A stretch of DNA of 64,000 nucleotides from Hyphomicrobiales bacterium (GTDB taxonomy: Bacteria > Pseudomonadota > Alphaproteobacteria > Rhizobiales > Aestuariivirgaceae), in assembly GCA_025359045.1 (NCBI GenBank), contig JANYHN010000043.1, forward strand, positions 62,001-126,000, written 5' to 3'. Shown here in pieces: positions 55,844 through 64,000 of the stretch; position 1 is the first letter of the stretch, and the number at the start of each line of letters is the position of its first letter. The translations under genes were made by a program, and so were the position numbers. The notes beneath the pieces were generated by a model, which worked only from the letters and a program-made list of their open reading frames with translations, was not told where the DNA came from and made no database searches.

Positions 55844-56617
55844 TTACCTGTCTTCAAATTTGGGCGGACGTTTTTCGAGAAAGGCTGCCATGCCTTCTTT
55901 TTGATCATGCAAATTAAACATAGAATAAAACAACGTCCGTTCTCGCGCAGAACCTTGCGCCATTGGCATTTCATAAGCTGATAACACAGCTTGTTTTGCA
56001 GCTTTAATCACGGGCTTAGATAGACTGGCGATTTTTGTGGCTATGGCTAACGCTTCGTCCTGAAGTTTTTCAACTGACACAACACGGGCAACGATGCCTG
56101 TGCGCTCGGCCTCTGCGGCATCGATCATGCGGCCTGTTAAAATCATCTCCATCGTTTTAGACTTACCGATGGCTTGAACGAGACGCTGCGTGCCACCGAG
56201 GCCGGGGATTATGCCTATTGTGGTTTCTGGCAGACTGAATTTTGCCGTTTCGCTAGCAATAATGATGTCGCAGATTAAAGCAAATTCAAATCCACCGCCT
56301 AATGCAAAGCCAGACACCGCGGCGATTATAGGCTTTGTGATGTTGTCAATATGGTTCCAATCGTGAAGGAAATTTTGTGATGTAACCTCATCAAAAGTTT
56401 TATCTTTCATCTCACGAATGTCAGCACCCGCGGCAAAGGCTTTTTCATTGCCCGTCAAGATGATGGCGCTGATGTCGGAGTCCGCTTCATAAGCGTCGAG
56501 CGCTGTATTTAGTTCTGCAATTAAAGCTGAATTTAAGGCATTGAGAGCTTTGGGCCTATTCAATGTGATAATGCCAACTTTGCCTTTGACTTCAGTGATA
56601 ATGTTTTCAAAAACCAT
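55844..56617 (-). CDS. Enoyl-CoA hydratase
   Basis: A 257-residue crotonase-fold enzyme. The oxyanion-hole region is KAFAAGADIREM, and the two catalytic glutamates lie in GGGFEFALICD and PETTIGIIPGLGG. It hydrates 2-enoyl-CoA in fatty-acid breakdown. It is paired with mutM on the minus strand nine bases away, an arrangement seen in many Rhizobiales. Confidence 0.93.
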   Translation of the reverse strand: MVFENIITEVKGKVGIITLNRPKALNALNSALIAELNTALDAYEADSDISAIILTGNEKAFAAGADIREMKDKTFDEVTSQNFLHDWNHIDNITKPIIAAVSGFALGGGFEFALICDIIIASETAKFSLPETTIGIIPGLGGTQRLVQAIGKSKTMEMILTGRMIDAAEAERTGIVARVVSVEKLQDEALAIATKIASLSKPVIKAAKQAVLSAYEMPMAQGSARERTLFYSMFNLHDQKEGMAAFLEKRPPKFEDR

Positions 56618-56625
56618 GATTGCTC

Positions 56626-57519
56626 CTATTTCTGGCAGGTTGGGCAGTAGAAGGTTGAACGACCGGCTTGCGTGATGCGTCTGATTTGGCCGCCGCAGCC
56701 TATATTATTGCAGTTTTCACCTTCACGATCATAGGCAGAAAAGCGTTGCTGGTAATCCCCTTTTTCGCCGTCGGCTCCAACGAAATCTTGCAGTGTCGAG
56801 CCGCCAGCAAGTATCGCTTCATTCAGGATATCTTTGATGTGACGCAGCAGATCACCCAGACGCGGATCATGTGATTTATGCTTAATTAAAGTTCCGGCTT
56901 TGCGTTTGGGTGAAAGTCTGGCGCGGTGTAAAGCTTCGCAGACATAAATATTGCCAAGACCTGCAATGATGCGTTGATCGAGCAATGCGGCTTTGAGAGG
57001 TGCGGATTTACCTCTTAATTTTTCAACCAAATAATCAGAACTCAGTTCATTTCCGAGCGGTTCGATACCAATGTTTTTCAGCAATTTATGCAGGGATAAT
57101 TCGGACGTTTTTGTCAAATCCATCATACCGAAACGTCTAGGATCGGAGTAGACCAGCTTCACACCATTGCCCAGCGTAAAGACAACATGGTCGTGCGCGC
57201 CATCGGCATATTGGCCGGCTCCGGTTTCGAAATAGAATTCACCCAAGTTAGTGCCGCTGCCACCTGGCTTCAGCGCTGTGAAACGACCAGTCATGCCTAG
57301 ATGAGTGATCAGGGTATGGTCATTGTCGAGATCGACTAAAATATACTTGGCACGACGGTTGAGGCTTAAAATTTTTGCCCCGGCCAAAATTGTCGCAAAA
57401 CCCTCAGGAAAGGGAAAACGCAAATTGGTACGGCGCAGCTCAACAGCGATAATCACTTGGCCCAGCAAAATTGGTTCCAAGCCGCGCTTTACAGTCTCAA
57501 CCTCGGGCAATTCTGGCAT
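56626..57519 (-). CDS. mutM: Formamidopyrimidine-DNA glycosylase
   Basis: A 297-residue glycosylase removing 8-oxoguanine. The catalytic N-terminus after Met removal is PELPEVETVKRGL, and the zinc finger closes the protein with CNNIGCGGQIRRITQAGRSTFYCPTC (four cysteines). ATG at 57519 is fixed by the required N-terminal proline. It is divergent from ubiE across about 70 bases. Confidence 0.97.
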   Translation of the reverse strand: MPELPEVETVKRGLEPILLGQVIIAVELRRTNLRFPFPEGFATILAGAKILSLNRRAKYILVDLDNDHTLITHLGMTGRFTALKPGGSGTNLGEFYFETGAGQYADGAHDHVVFTLGNGVKLVYSDPRRFGMMDLTKTSELSLHKLLKNIGIEPLGNELSSDYLVEKLRGKSAPLKAALLDQRIIAGLGNIYVCEALHRARLSPKRKAGTLIKHKSHDPRLGDLLRHIKDILNEAILAGGSTLQDFVGADGEKGDYQQRFSAYDREGENCNNIGCGGQIRRITQAGRSTFYCPTCQK

Positions 57520-57591
57520 GGTTAACCCTGTAGTGAGCTGCGCCAAAGCTGGCAATAGAAGTCTTGGGGATTATACACTATCTTGGATTTC

Positions 57592-58359
57592 ATGACCGAG
57601 AACGAACAAAAGCCCGAAGCCGCCTTTGGCTTTAAAACTGTGCCCGAAGCTGAAAAGCAGGGCTTGGTGAACGAGGTTTTCTCCAAAGCCGCTGCCCGTT
57701 ATGATCAAATGAATGATTTGATGTCATCGGGCCTGCATAGACTCTGGAAAGATGACATGATCACTATGCTGAACCCACCAAAAGGCGAGCGCGCGTTTAA
57801 CGTGTTGGATGTAGCGGGTGGCACAGGTGATATTGCGTTTCGTATTCTTGATGCAGGCGGCCCGAATACGCGGGTAACTATTGCTGATATTTCGCCCGAA
57901 ATGGTGGGCGAGGGCCAGAAGCGGGCTGAGGCAGAGGGACGGCTGGATCGGTGTTCGCTGACCGTAGGAAATGCAGAATCTCTGGCATTTCCGGATTCAC
58001 ATTTCGATGCCTATACGATCGCCTTTGGGATTCGGAACGTGACCCACATCGATAAGGCGCTGGCTGAGGCTTACCGCGTTCTAAAACCGGGCGGGCGTTT
58101 CATGTGTCTTGAATTCTCGCACATGGAATTGGAACTGGCGCAGAAAATTTATGATTCTTATTCCTTCACGGTTATCCCTGCTGTGGGCAAAGTGGTTACA
58201 GGTGATGGCCAACCTTATCGCTATCTGGTCGAAAGTATTCGGATGTTTCCGAAACAAGATGCTTTTGCCGATATGATCAGCGCTGCTGGTTTTGACCGCG
58301 TGACTTACCGCAATCTCACGGGCGGTGTAGTCGCAATTCATTCGGGCTGGAAGATTTAA
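57592..58359 (+). CDS. ubiE: Demethylmenaquinone/ubiquinone methyltransferase UbiE
   Basis: A 255-residue C-methyltransferase of ubiquinone synthesis. Motif I is [13 protein letters not shown], and SRYDQMND-type and DAFAFGIRNV-type family motifs appear as [14 protein letters not shown] and [15 protein letters not shown] at 57592 is preferred over an upstream TTG. The stop overlaps the ubiB start (TAATG). Confidence 0.95.
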   Translation: MTENEQKPEAAFGFKTVPEAEKQGLVNEVFSKAAARYDQMNDLMSSGLHRLWKDDMITMLNPPKGERAFNVLDVAGGTGDIAFRILDAGGPNTRVTIADISPEMVGEGQKRAEAEGRLDRCSLTVGNAESLAFPDSHFDAYTIAFGIRNVTHIDKALAEAYRVLKPGGRFMCLEFSHMELELAQKIYDSYSFTVIPAVGKVVTGDGQPYRYLVESIRMFPKQDAFADMISAAGFDRVTYRNLTGGVVAIHSGWKI

Positions 58360-59885
58360 TGGCAAATCCGATTTCGAATGCGGCGCGATTGCTTCACGCT
58401 GGATTTGTGTTGGCGCGATATGATGCCTTGATGCCGCCTGAACAGTTGGCCCAAGCGCCGCTGCCAGCGCGTGCTGTTTTAAAGGTTGCAAAGCTTGGCA
58501 GATCTGGCGAAGTAACAGGTGGTCAACAAAATAAGTTGACCGCAGCGCTCTCAACATTAGGGCCGAGCTATATTAAGCTTGGGCAGTTTCTTGCGACACG
58601 ACCTGATATTATTGGGGCAAAACGTGCATTTGAACTCAAAGCCTTGCAAGACCGCTTGCCACCCTTTGCCGATGCTGAGGCACGCAAGATTGTTGAAGCG
58701 GAATTGGGAAAACCAATAGCGCAACTTTTTAAAACTTTCGGGCCGTCGATTGCCGCAGCATCCATTGCGCAAGTTCATAAATGTGTGACTTTCGATGGAC
58801 GTAACGTGGCCGTTAAAATTCTGCGCCCCGGCGTTGAAAAGCGCTTCGCCAATGACATCGCAAGCTTTGGCTTCGCAGCGCGCATGGCCGAGCGCGTTAG
58901 CAAAGAAGGAAAAAGGCTCCGGCCAACCGCCGCGGTGGATATGCTTGAAGATTCGATGAAGCTTGAGCTTGATCTCCGCATGGAAGCCGCAGCGCTTTCA
59001 GAGATTGCCCAAAATTCAAAAGATGACCCCGGCTTTCGTGTTCCCGCCGTTGATTGGGCTTTAAGTTCCAAACGGGTTCTGACCACCGAATGGATTGACG
59101 GCACACCGATGGCAGATGTTGAAGCGTTGCGCGTTAAAGGCTTTGATCTGCCTGCTTTAGGCGATACCGTGATTCAAAGTTTTTTGCGCCATGCCATTCG
59201 CGACGGATTTTTTCATGCTGATATGCACCAAGGCAATTTGATCGTTGATGACAACGGCACTTTAGTAGCGCTGGATTTTGGGATCACTGGGCGCCTGTCA
59301 GAGGGTGACCGATTATTCCTTGCCGAAATTCTCTATGGCTTTATCACCCGTGATTATATGCGCATTGCTCAAGTACATTTTGATGCGGGCTATGTTCCGA
59401 CCACTCAGGATGTGAATACTTTTGCCCAAGCTTTGCGCGCCATTGGCGAACCGATTATGGGGCTTCTTGCCGATCAAATTTCGATGTCGCGGCTGTTTAC
59501 GCAGCTTTTTGAAGTGACTGAACAATTCCAAATGCAAACCCAGCCGCAACTTTTACTCTTACAAAAAACCATGGTGGTGACAGAAGGTGTAGCCCGCACG
59601 CTGAATCCAAACCTGAATATCTGGAAAGCCGGTGAGCCTGTAGTGAGATATTGGATAGAAAGAAAGCTTGGACCGATCGGCAAGCTGGAGCAGTTAGGCG
59701 GCTCAGCCCTATCACTAGCAAGGCTCGCTTTGCGCGTGCCTGAAATATTGCAAGAGTTGCATGGTTTTACCCGCAAAATAGACGCACTAACCGATCAGCC
59801 ACCGCCGCAACGCTGGCATGCGCCCGCCCTTTGGGTTGGGGCGTTGGCCTTGGTTGTGATTGCCATCAAGCTTGTGCTTAAATAG
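58359..59885 (+). CDS. ubiB: Ubiquinone biosynthesis ATPase/kinase-like UbiB
   Basis: A 508-residue ABC1/UbiB protein. It has the KxGQ motif (YIKLGQFLATRPDI), an Ala-rich loop (AAASIAQVHK), a kinase-like core (HADMHQGNLIVDDNGTLVALDFG) and a C-terminal membrane helix near 485-505. It is needed for ubiquinone synthesis at the membrane. Coupled to ubiE and followed by coaBC. Confidence 0.96.
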   Translation: MANPISNAARLLHAGFVLARYDALMPPEQLAQAPLPARAVLKVAKLGRSGEVTGGQQNKLTAALSTLGPSYIKLGQFLATRPDIIGAKRAFELKALQDRLPPFADAEARKIVEAELGKPIAQLFKTFGPSIAAASIAQVHKCVTFDGRNVAVKILRPGVEKRFANDIASFGFAARMAERVSKEGKRLRPTAAVDMLEDSMKLELDLRMEAAALSEIAQNSKDDPGFRVPAVDWALSSKRVLTTEWIDGTPMADVEALRVKGFDLPALGDTVIQSFLRHAIRDGFFHADMHQGNLIVDDNGTLVALDFGITGRLSEGDRLFLAEILYGFITRDYMRIAQVHFDAGYVPTTQDVNTFAQALRAIGEPIMGLLADQISMSRLFTQLFEVTEQFQMQTQPQLLLLQKTMVVTEGVARTLNPNLNIWKAGEPVVRYWIERKLGPIGKLEQLGGSALSLARLALRVPEILQELHGFTRKIDALTDQPPPQRWHAPALWVGALALVVIAIKLVLK

Positions 59886-59889
59886 CGCC

Positions 59890-61080
59890 ATGAACAAATC
59901 CGTATTAATGATTATCGGTGGTGGCATCGCCGCTTATAAAAGCTTGGAGCTGATCCGGCTTTTAAAAGCCCGCAGCATTGGGGTTCGCGCCATCATGACC
60001 AAGGCTGCGGAAGAATTTGTAACCCCATTATCAGTTGCCAGCCTTTCCGGCGAGAAAGTTCATAGCGCGTTGTTTAATCTCACAGATGAAGTTGAGATGG
60101 GACATATTGAGTTATCGCGTTCGGCTGATCTTGTCGTCGTGGTTCCGGCCACGGCTGATTTAATGGCAAAGATGGCGGCCGGGTTGGCCAATGATTTAGC
60201 TTCAACCACATTGCTTGCTACTGACAAAAAAGTTTTGATCGCGCCTGCCATGAATGTGCGCATGTGGCTGCATGCAGCGACACAACGCAATATTGCAACG
60301 CTAGAAAACGACGGTATTCAATTTGTCGGCCCCAATGAGGGCGACATGGCGTGCGGCGAATTTGGCGCGGGTCGGATGGCAGAGCCTGTTGAGATTTTAG
60401 CGGCAATTGAAAAACTGCTATCTCCCACAATTCAGCTCCTGAAGGGCAAAAAGATTTTGGTCACCGCTGGCCCCACACGTGAACCGATTGATCCGGTGCG
60501 TTATATTTCCAATCATTCATCCGGCAAGCAAGGCTATGCCATTGCCGAAGCGGCTCGCAATATGGGCGCTGACGTTACTTTAGTTTCGGGGCCGGTGTCG
60601 CTTGCCCCGCCAACAGGGATGACTTTTTTGAACGTGCAGACTGCCGATGAGATGTTGAACGCTTGTGAGGGCGTTTATGATGTTGTGATTTGCGCGGCTG
60701 CGGTTGCCGATTGGAAAGTGGCAGAAGTATCAAGCAATAAAATAAAAAAGAACAAAATTAGTGGAGTGCCATCACTCTCATTTATTGAAAACCCAGATAT
60801 TCTGGCTACACTTTCAAAAGCCGGAAAGTCGCGCGCGAAATTGGTTGTAGGATTTGCAGCCGAGACCGAGGACGTTGTCTTAAATGGTAAAGCTAAACTG
60901 GCGAGGAAAGGCTGTGACCTCATCATTGCCAATGATGTGAGCGAGACATCTGGCGTGTTTGGTGGTGATAAAAATATTGTGCATCTGGTGAGTGCCAAAG
61001 GCGTGGAAGATTGGCCACGGCTTTCAAAGATTGAAGTGGCCCAGCGCTTGATGGCGTACGTTGCGGGCCAGCTGAAATGA
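59890..61080 (+). CDS. coaBC: Bifunctional phosphopantothenoylcysteine decarboxylase/synthetase
   Basis: A 396-residue coenzyme A enzyme. The N-terminal flavoprotein CoaC half has [10 protein letters not shown], the PAMNVRMW loop and the Cys-containing [13 protein letters not shown]. The CoaB half begins near 190 with [24 protein letters not shown] at 59890 matches the usual start. The stop overlaps dut (ATGA). Confidence 0.96.
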   Translation: MNKSVLMIIGGGIAAYKSLELIRLLKARSIGVRAIMTKAAEEFVTPLSVASLSGEKVHSALFNLTDEVEMGHIELSRSADLVVVVPATADLMAKMAAGLANDLASTTLLATDKKVLIAPAMNVRMWLHAATQRNIATLENDGIQFVGPNEGDMACGEFGAGRMAEPVEILAAIEKLLSPTIQLLKGKKILVTAGPTREPIDPVRYISNHSSGKQGYAIAEAARNMGADVTLVSGPVSLAPPTGMTFLNVQTADEMLNACEGVYDVVICAAAVADWKVAEVSSNKIKKNKISGVPSLSFIENPDILATLSKAGKSRAKLVVGFAAETEDVVLNGKAKLARKGCDLIIANDVSETSGVFGGDKNIVHLVSAKGVEDWPRLSKIEVAQRLMAYVAGQLK

Positions 61081-61514
61081 ATGTGCAAATCATGCGGCTA
61101 ACCCATGGCGTGGATTTGGCTTTGCCGTCCTATGCCACGTCGGGTGCAGCGGGCATGGATTTACGCTCTGCCGAATCCCTCACAATCAAACCTCATGCCC
61201 GCGCGTTGGTTGCAACAGGGATTGCAATAGCGCTGCCTCAAGGCCTTGAAGCCCAAGTTCGCCCGCGTTCTGGCCTTGCAGTCAAACATGGTGTGACGGT
61301 TCTGAATGCGCCGGGCACAATTGATTGTGATTATCGTGGTGAGATAAAAGTAGCTTTGATCAATCACGGCGACGAAGATTTCGTAATTGCACGTGGTGAC
61401 CGCATTGCGCAGATGGTGATTGCCCCTGCTCCGCAAGTCATACTCGAAGAGGTTTCTTTGCTTGGTGACACAGCACGCGGCACGGGGGGTTTCGGCTCTT
61501 CGGGGAATAGCTGA
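61077..61514 (+). CDS. dut: Deoxyuridine 5'-triphosphate nucleotidohydrolase
   Basis: A 145-residue dUTPase with all five family motifs, including [37 protein letters not shown] and the C-terminal [10 protein letters not shown]. It removes dUTP from the pool and makes dUMP. It overlaps coaBC and the following moeB start. Confidence 0.97.
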   Translation: MNVQIMRLTHGVDLALPSYATSGAAGMDLRSAESLTIKPHARALVATGIAIALPQGLEAQVRPRSGLAVKHGVTVLNAPGTIDCDYRGEIKVALINHGDEDFVIARGDRIAQMVIAPAPQVILEEVSLLGDTARGTGGFGSSGNS

Positions 61515-62326
61515 TGGCACTCTCGTCAGAAGAAATCGAACGCTACGCCCGCCACATCGTCCTTCCTGAAGTTGGCGGGCCAGGGCAAAATATGCTCAAA
61601 GCTTCGAAAATCTTGGTGATTGGCGCGGGCGGCTTAGGTGCTCCGATTCTGCTTTATCTCGCTGCGGCTGGCATTGGCACAATTGGCATCTGTGATCATG
61701 ACACTGTGTCGCTTTCCAATTTGCAGCGGCAAGTTATTCATACCACGGCGACAATCGGAAAATTGAAAACTCAAAGCGCCGCTGAGATAATGCAGGCCAT
61801 CAACCCTCATGTCCAAGTCGTGCAACACTCACAGCGCATTGACGCTGACAATGCCATCGCAATCATCAGCCAATATGATGTGGTGTGCGATGCATGCGAT
61901 AATTTCAATACGCGCTTTCTGGTGGCCGATGCTTGTTACTTTGCGGGAAAGCCTTTGGTCTCTGCCGCAGTGGGCCAATTTGATGGACAGATTTCAACAT
62001 TCAAACCCTATCTGAAATCGCCAACAGGTGACCCCTTTCCGAGCTATCGCTGCTTTATCGGCGATCTGCCCGAGCGTGGATTATTTCCGGCTTGCGAAGA
62101 GGCTGGCATATTGGGTGCGCTACCTGGTATTTTGGGTTCCATGCAAGCGATGGAAGCAATCAAGGAAATTTTGCAAATTGGTGAGAGCCTAGCTGGGCGT
62201 ATTCTCATGTATGACGCTTTACTGGCTCGTTTTTTTGAAACCAAGCTTACGTGGAATCCTGATAATCCGCTTAATGGACAAAACCCATCTGTGCTTGAGA
62301 TGCGCGCGGAAAATTATCGAAACTGA
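61514..62326 (+). CDS. moeB: ThiF/MoeB-family adenylyltransferase
   Basis: A 270-residue E1-like protein that adenylates the C-terminus of a ubiquitin-like sulfur carrier. The nucleotide site is GAGGLGAPILLYL, followed by LSNLQRQVIH and CDACDNFNTRFLV. The first zinc Cys-X2-Cys of E. coli MoeB is PSYRC here, with serine for the first cysteine, and the second pair is absent, so zinc is probably not bound. There is no rhodanese domain. The ATG overlaps the dut stop. Confidence 0.88.
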   Translation: MALSSEEIERYARHIVLPEVGGPGQNMLKASKILVIGAGGLGAPILLYLAAAGIGTIGICDHDTVSLSNLQRQVIHTTATIGKLKTQSAAEIMQAINPHVQVVQHSQRIDADNAIAIISQYDVVCDACDNFNTRFLVADACYFAGKPLVSAAVGQFDGQISTFKPYLKSPTGDPFPSYRCFIGDLPERGLFPACEEAGILGALPGILGSMQAMEAIKEILQIGESLAGRILMYDALLARFFETKLTWNPDNPLNGQNPSVLEMRAENYRN

Positions 62327-62370
62327 AATGATTGGTGGCAACGCAGCCCTATGCCAACAATGCCGAATTT

Positions 62371-63303
62371 TTAGCGTGTCTTGCCAGCGGGCTTTCCAAG
62401 AGGCGGCAAATAGGACGCGCCTTTTGCAACAATGAAATCCCAAAGCGCTTGACCAGAGGGCAGTAGGTTTTTTCGTTTGTTTCTGACAATGTACCATTTC
62501 CTGAGAACCGGTGTGCCTTCGACCTTCAATATCACAAGACGTCCCTCCTCAACTTCATGTGAAATTGTATGGTAAGATAACAATGAAATTCCGAGACCTG
62601 CCATGACGGCCTGTTTGATTGTTTCGTTTGAACTAATTTCCATTCCCAATTTCGGTGTGGCACGAAGATCAGACAGTAGACGCTCGGCGAGCAATCGGGT
62701 TCCAGAACCGATTTCCCGCACCAGCATTGTTTCGCGAGACAGGCTTGCTGCGGGTATTTTTTTCTTGTGGGCCAAAGGATGGCTCGGAGCTGCAACAACC
62801 ACGTGCGGATGAGCGCCAATTTCCTCCATAACGACTTCGATGTCCTGTGGTGGTCTACCAATCAAAGCCATATCAATCCGGTAGTCAGCCAGACGTGACA
62901 GAACCTCTCCGCGGTTTCCCACAATGAGGCTGATATCAATGCGCGGATGTTGCTTCTCAAAGGTACTGAGAAGGAAGGGTGCGAAATATTTGGCAGTGCT
63001 GACCACAGCAAAATTCAAGTGACCAATACGACCACCTTTCAATGCGCTGGTAGTTTCGAACAACTCGCCCAAAACAGAAGCAATTTGCGCTTCTGCCATA
63101 ATAAATTCTGTTCCCGCAACTGTTGGCTTAAAGCCGTTTTCAGTACGTTCAAATAGTCTGAGGCCAAAGTCATCCTCTACCTGTTTCAAAGTGATCGACA
63201 CTGCCGAGGGTGAAAGACCCAGTCTCTCTGCAGCGGCTGTTACAGTTCCCAGCTCTGCGATACGAGCTATAGCTTGAAGCTGTTTAAAGGTCGGATTTCG
63301 CAT
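62371..63303 (-). CDS. cbbR: LysR-family regulator CbbR
   Basis: A 310-residue LysR regulator. The helix-turn-helix is in GTVTAAAERLGLSPSAVSITLKQ (first 45 residues), with a type 2 periplasmic-binding-like effector domain. Divergence from a fructose-bisphosphatase gene and the substrate-domain pattern identify it as CbbR, the activator of Calvin-cycle operons. The ATG has no competing start. The intergenic region carries a TNA-N7-TNA motif. Confidence 0.87.
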   Translation of the reverse strand: MRNPTFKQLQAIARIAELGTVTAAAERLGLSPSAVSITLKQVEDDFGLRLFERTENGFKPTVAGTEFIMAEAQIASVLGELFETTSALKGGRIGHLNFAVVSTAKYFAPFLLSTFEKQHPRIDISLIVGNRGEVLSRLADYRIDMALIGRPPQDIEVVMEEIGAHPHVVVAAPSHPLAHKKKIPAASLSRETMLVREIGSGTRLLAERLLSDLRATPKLGMEISSNETIKQAVMAGLGISLLSYHTISHEVEEGRLVILKVEGTPVLRKWYIVRNKRKNLLPSGQALWDFIVAKGASYLPPLGKPAGKTR

Positions 63304-63330
63304 TAAATAAAACTCAAAGCCTACGTAATA

Positions 63331-63343
63331 TTATTTAATTTTA
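63331..63343. promoter_or_regulatory. Candidate CbbR binding site
   Basis: TTA-TTTAATT-TTA matches the TNA-N7-TNA core of CbbR boxes. It lies in the 100-base gap between divergent cbbR and fbp, 61 bases upstream of fbp, in an AT-rich tract. Confidence 0.45.
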
Positions 63344-63403
63344 CTTTATGCGATTTTAGAAGGAAAGTCCAATACACAACAGAATGTTTGGACCCAATCT
63401 CAA

Positions 63404-64000
63404 ATGCAACTGCATCTCACATTGCAACAATTTTTGAACGGTCTTAATTCGAGGACGGCTCAAGGCGCTGCACTTGTAAAAGTCATTGCGTATCTCGCAC
63501 AAGCAGCCGCCAAAGTTGCTGCAGCAGTGGCGGATGGATCTCGGAATGCAGAATTTGCAGATGAAGGTGAAATTAACGTACAGGGCGAGACGCAAAAATT
63601 TCTTGACGTGCTTTCGCACAACCTTTTTCTTGACGCTGCAAAAAAAGCTGGTGTTCATTCCATGTTATCGGAGGAAGAAGAAGATGCTGTTTCACTTGAT
63701 CCAAGCGGTCTGTTGGCTTTAGCCATCGACCCTCTCGATGGTTCTTCAAATATTGCAATTAACGCTCCGATTGGAAGTATTTTCGGTTTGTACCCTGTGG
63801 GTGTCGGCGGAATAACCGCGCAGTTCCTTAGACCAGGTAAAAATCTTGTTGCTGCAGCTTATGTGGTTTACGGGCCGCGCACCGAGTTGGTGTTGTCTGT
63901 TGGTGCGGGGACAAAGAAATTTGTTTTGACTGGTGACCGGCAAGACTGGTTGTATGTGTGCGATTGTATTGTACCGCAAACCGCATGTGAATTTGCAATC
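63404..64000 (+). CDS. fbp: Fructose-1,6-bisphosphatase class 1 (3' end outside window)
   Basis: The frame is open from ATG at 63404 to the window edge, giving 199 of an expected 330-360 residues. It has the class 1 motifs DEGEINVQGETQKF, SEEEED and the metal site IDPLDGSSNI. It hydrolyses fructose 1,6-bisphosphate in gluconeogenesis and the Calvin cycle. Next to cbbR it is probably cbbF, the first gene of a Calvin-cycle operon. RuBisCO itself would lie outside. Confidence 0.92.
   Translation, partial: MQLHLTLQQFLNGLNSRTAQGAALVKVIAYLAQAAAKVAAAVADGSRNAEFADEGEINVQGETQKFLDVLSHNLFLDAAKKAGVHSMLSEEEEDAVSLDPSGLLALAIDPLDGSSNIAINAPIGSIFGLYPVGVGGITAQFLRPGKNLVAAAYVVYGPRTELVLSVGAGTKKFVLTGDRQDWLYVCDCIVPQTACEFAI

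Noticed and set aside
1-64000. CRISPR arrays, rRNA genes, prophage structural genes and known riboswitch patterns
   Set aside because: I looked for regularly spaced repeats, rRNA landmarks, phage head or tail genes and leader motifs and saw none that could be supported.

Overview
The window is chromosomal DNA from an alphaproteobacterium, most likely in the Hyphomicrobiales (Rhizobiales). The evidence is the ChvG/ChvI two-component pair beside a short HprK, an EIIA of the mannose family and HPr; an FrcBCAK-type sugar ABC transporter; the alphaproteobacterial orders hrcA-grpE, miaB-phoH-ybeY-corC, mutM/ubiE-ubiB-coaBC-dut and mutS-glnD-murJ; an OlsB-like acyltransferase; and a CbbR/fructose-bisphosphatase pair. 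By eye the base composition is balanced, which is modest for that order. Genus and species cannot be told from the sequence.

Layout. 1-4340: tail of an unknown gene, then on the minus strand chvI-chvG-hprK-EIIA-HPr-mmcB (envelope-stress signalling plus a regulatory phosphotransferase branch). 4440-10500: a small oxidase-like gene, the frcB-frcC-frcA-frcK import operon on the minus strand, and a divergent ROK regulator with an RbsD-type mutarotase; a strong palindrome lies between the two transcription units. 10537-16212: tsaB-rimI fusion, plsC, miaB, phoH, ybeY, corC. 16209-22267: adenosine kinase, CysZ-like protein, nth, an Ada-like methyltransferase, GNAT, gpmA, dapB and a DUF3750 protein. 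22277-29771: heat-shock genes hrcA, grpE, dnaK and dnaJ, interrupted by yegP-like, glcG-like, methyltransferase and alkB genes. 29772-32083: an odd tRNA-like gene with its own terminator, a higBA toxin-antitoxin pair, a DUF1330 gene, an aldo/keto reductase and a 165-base palindromic repeat. 32084-37393: rph, rdgB, hemW, rsmI, yraN, gshB and a HAD phosphatase, tightly packed with several overlapping start and stop codons. 37394-40330: an accessory block with a Bro-N protein, two small unknown genes and an IS1595-family transposase. 40397-44750: comM, a hybrid sensor kinase and an OlsB-like acyltransferase whose ribosome-binding site lies in a hairpin. 44740-55843: maeB (divergent), mutS, glnD, murJ, trpS and nfu. 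55844-62326: an enoyl-CoA hydratase, mutM, ubiE, ubiB, coaBC, dut and moeB. 62371-64000: cbbR divergent from fbp, which runs off the window.

Most genes are household functions in short, tightly coupled operons. The accessory or unexplained material lies in three places: the tRNA-like/higBA segment, the Bro-N/IS1595 block, and the intergenic palindromes. No stretch longer than about 300 bases lacks a gene or RNA call. Starts were chosen from ribosome-binding sites, coupling to the upstream stop, and the usual family N-terminus; several genes use TTG or GTG.
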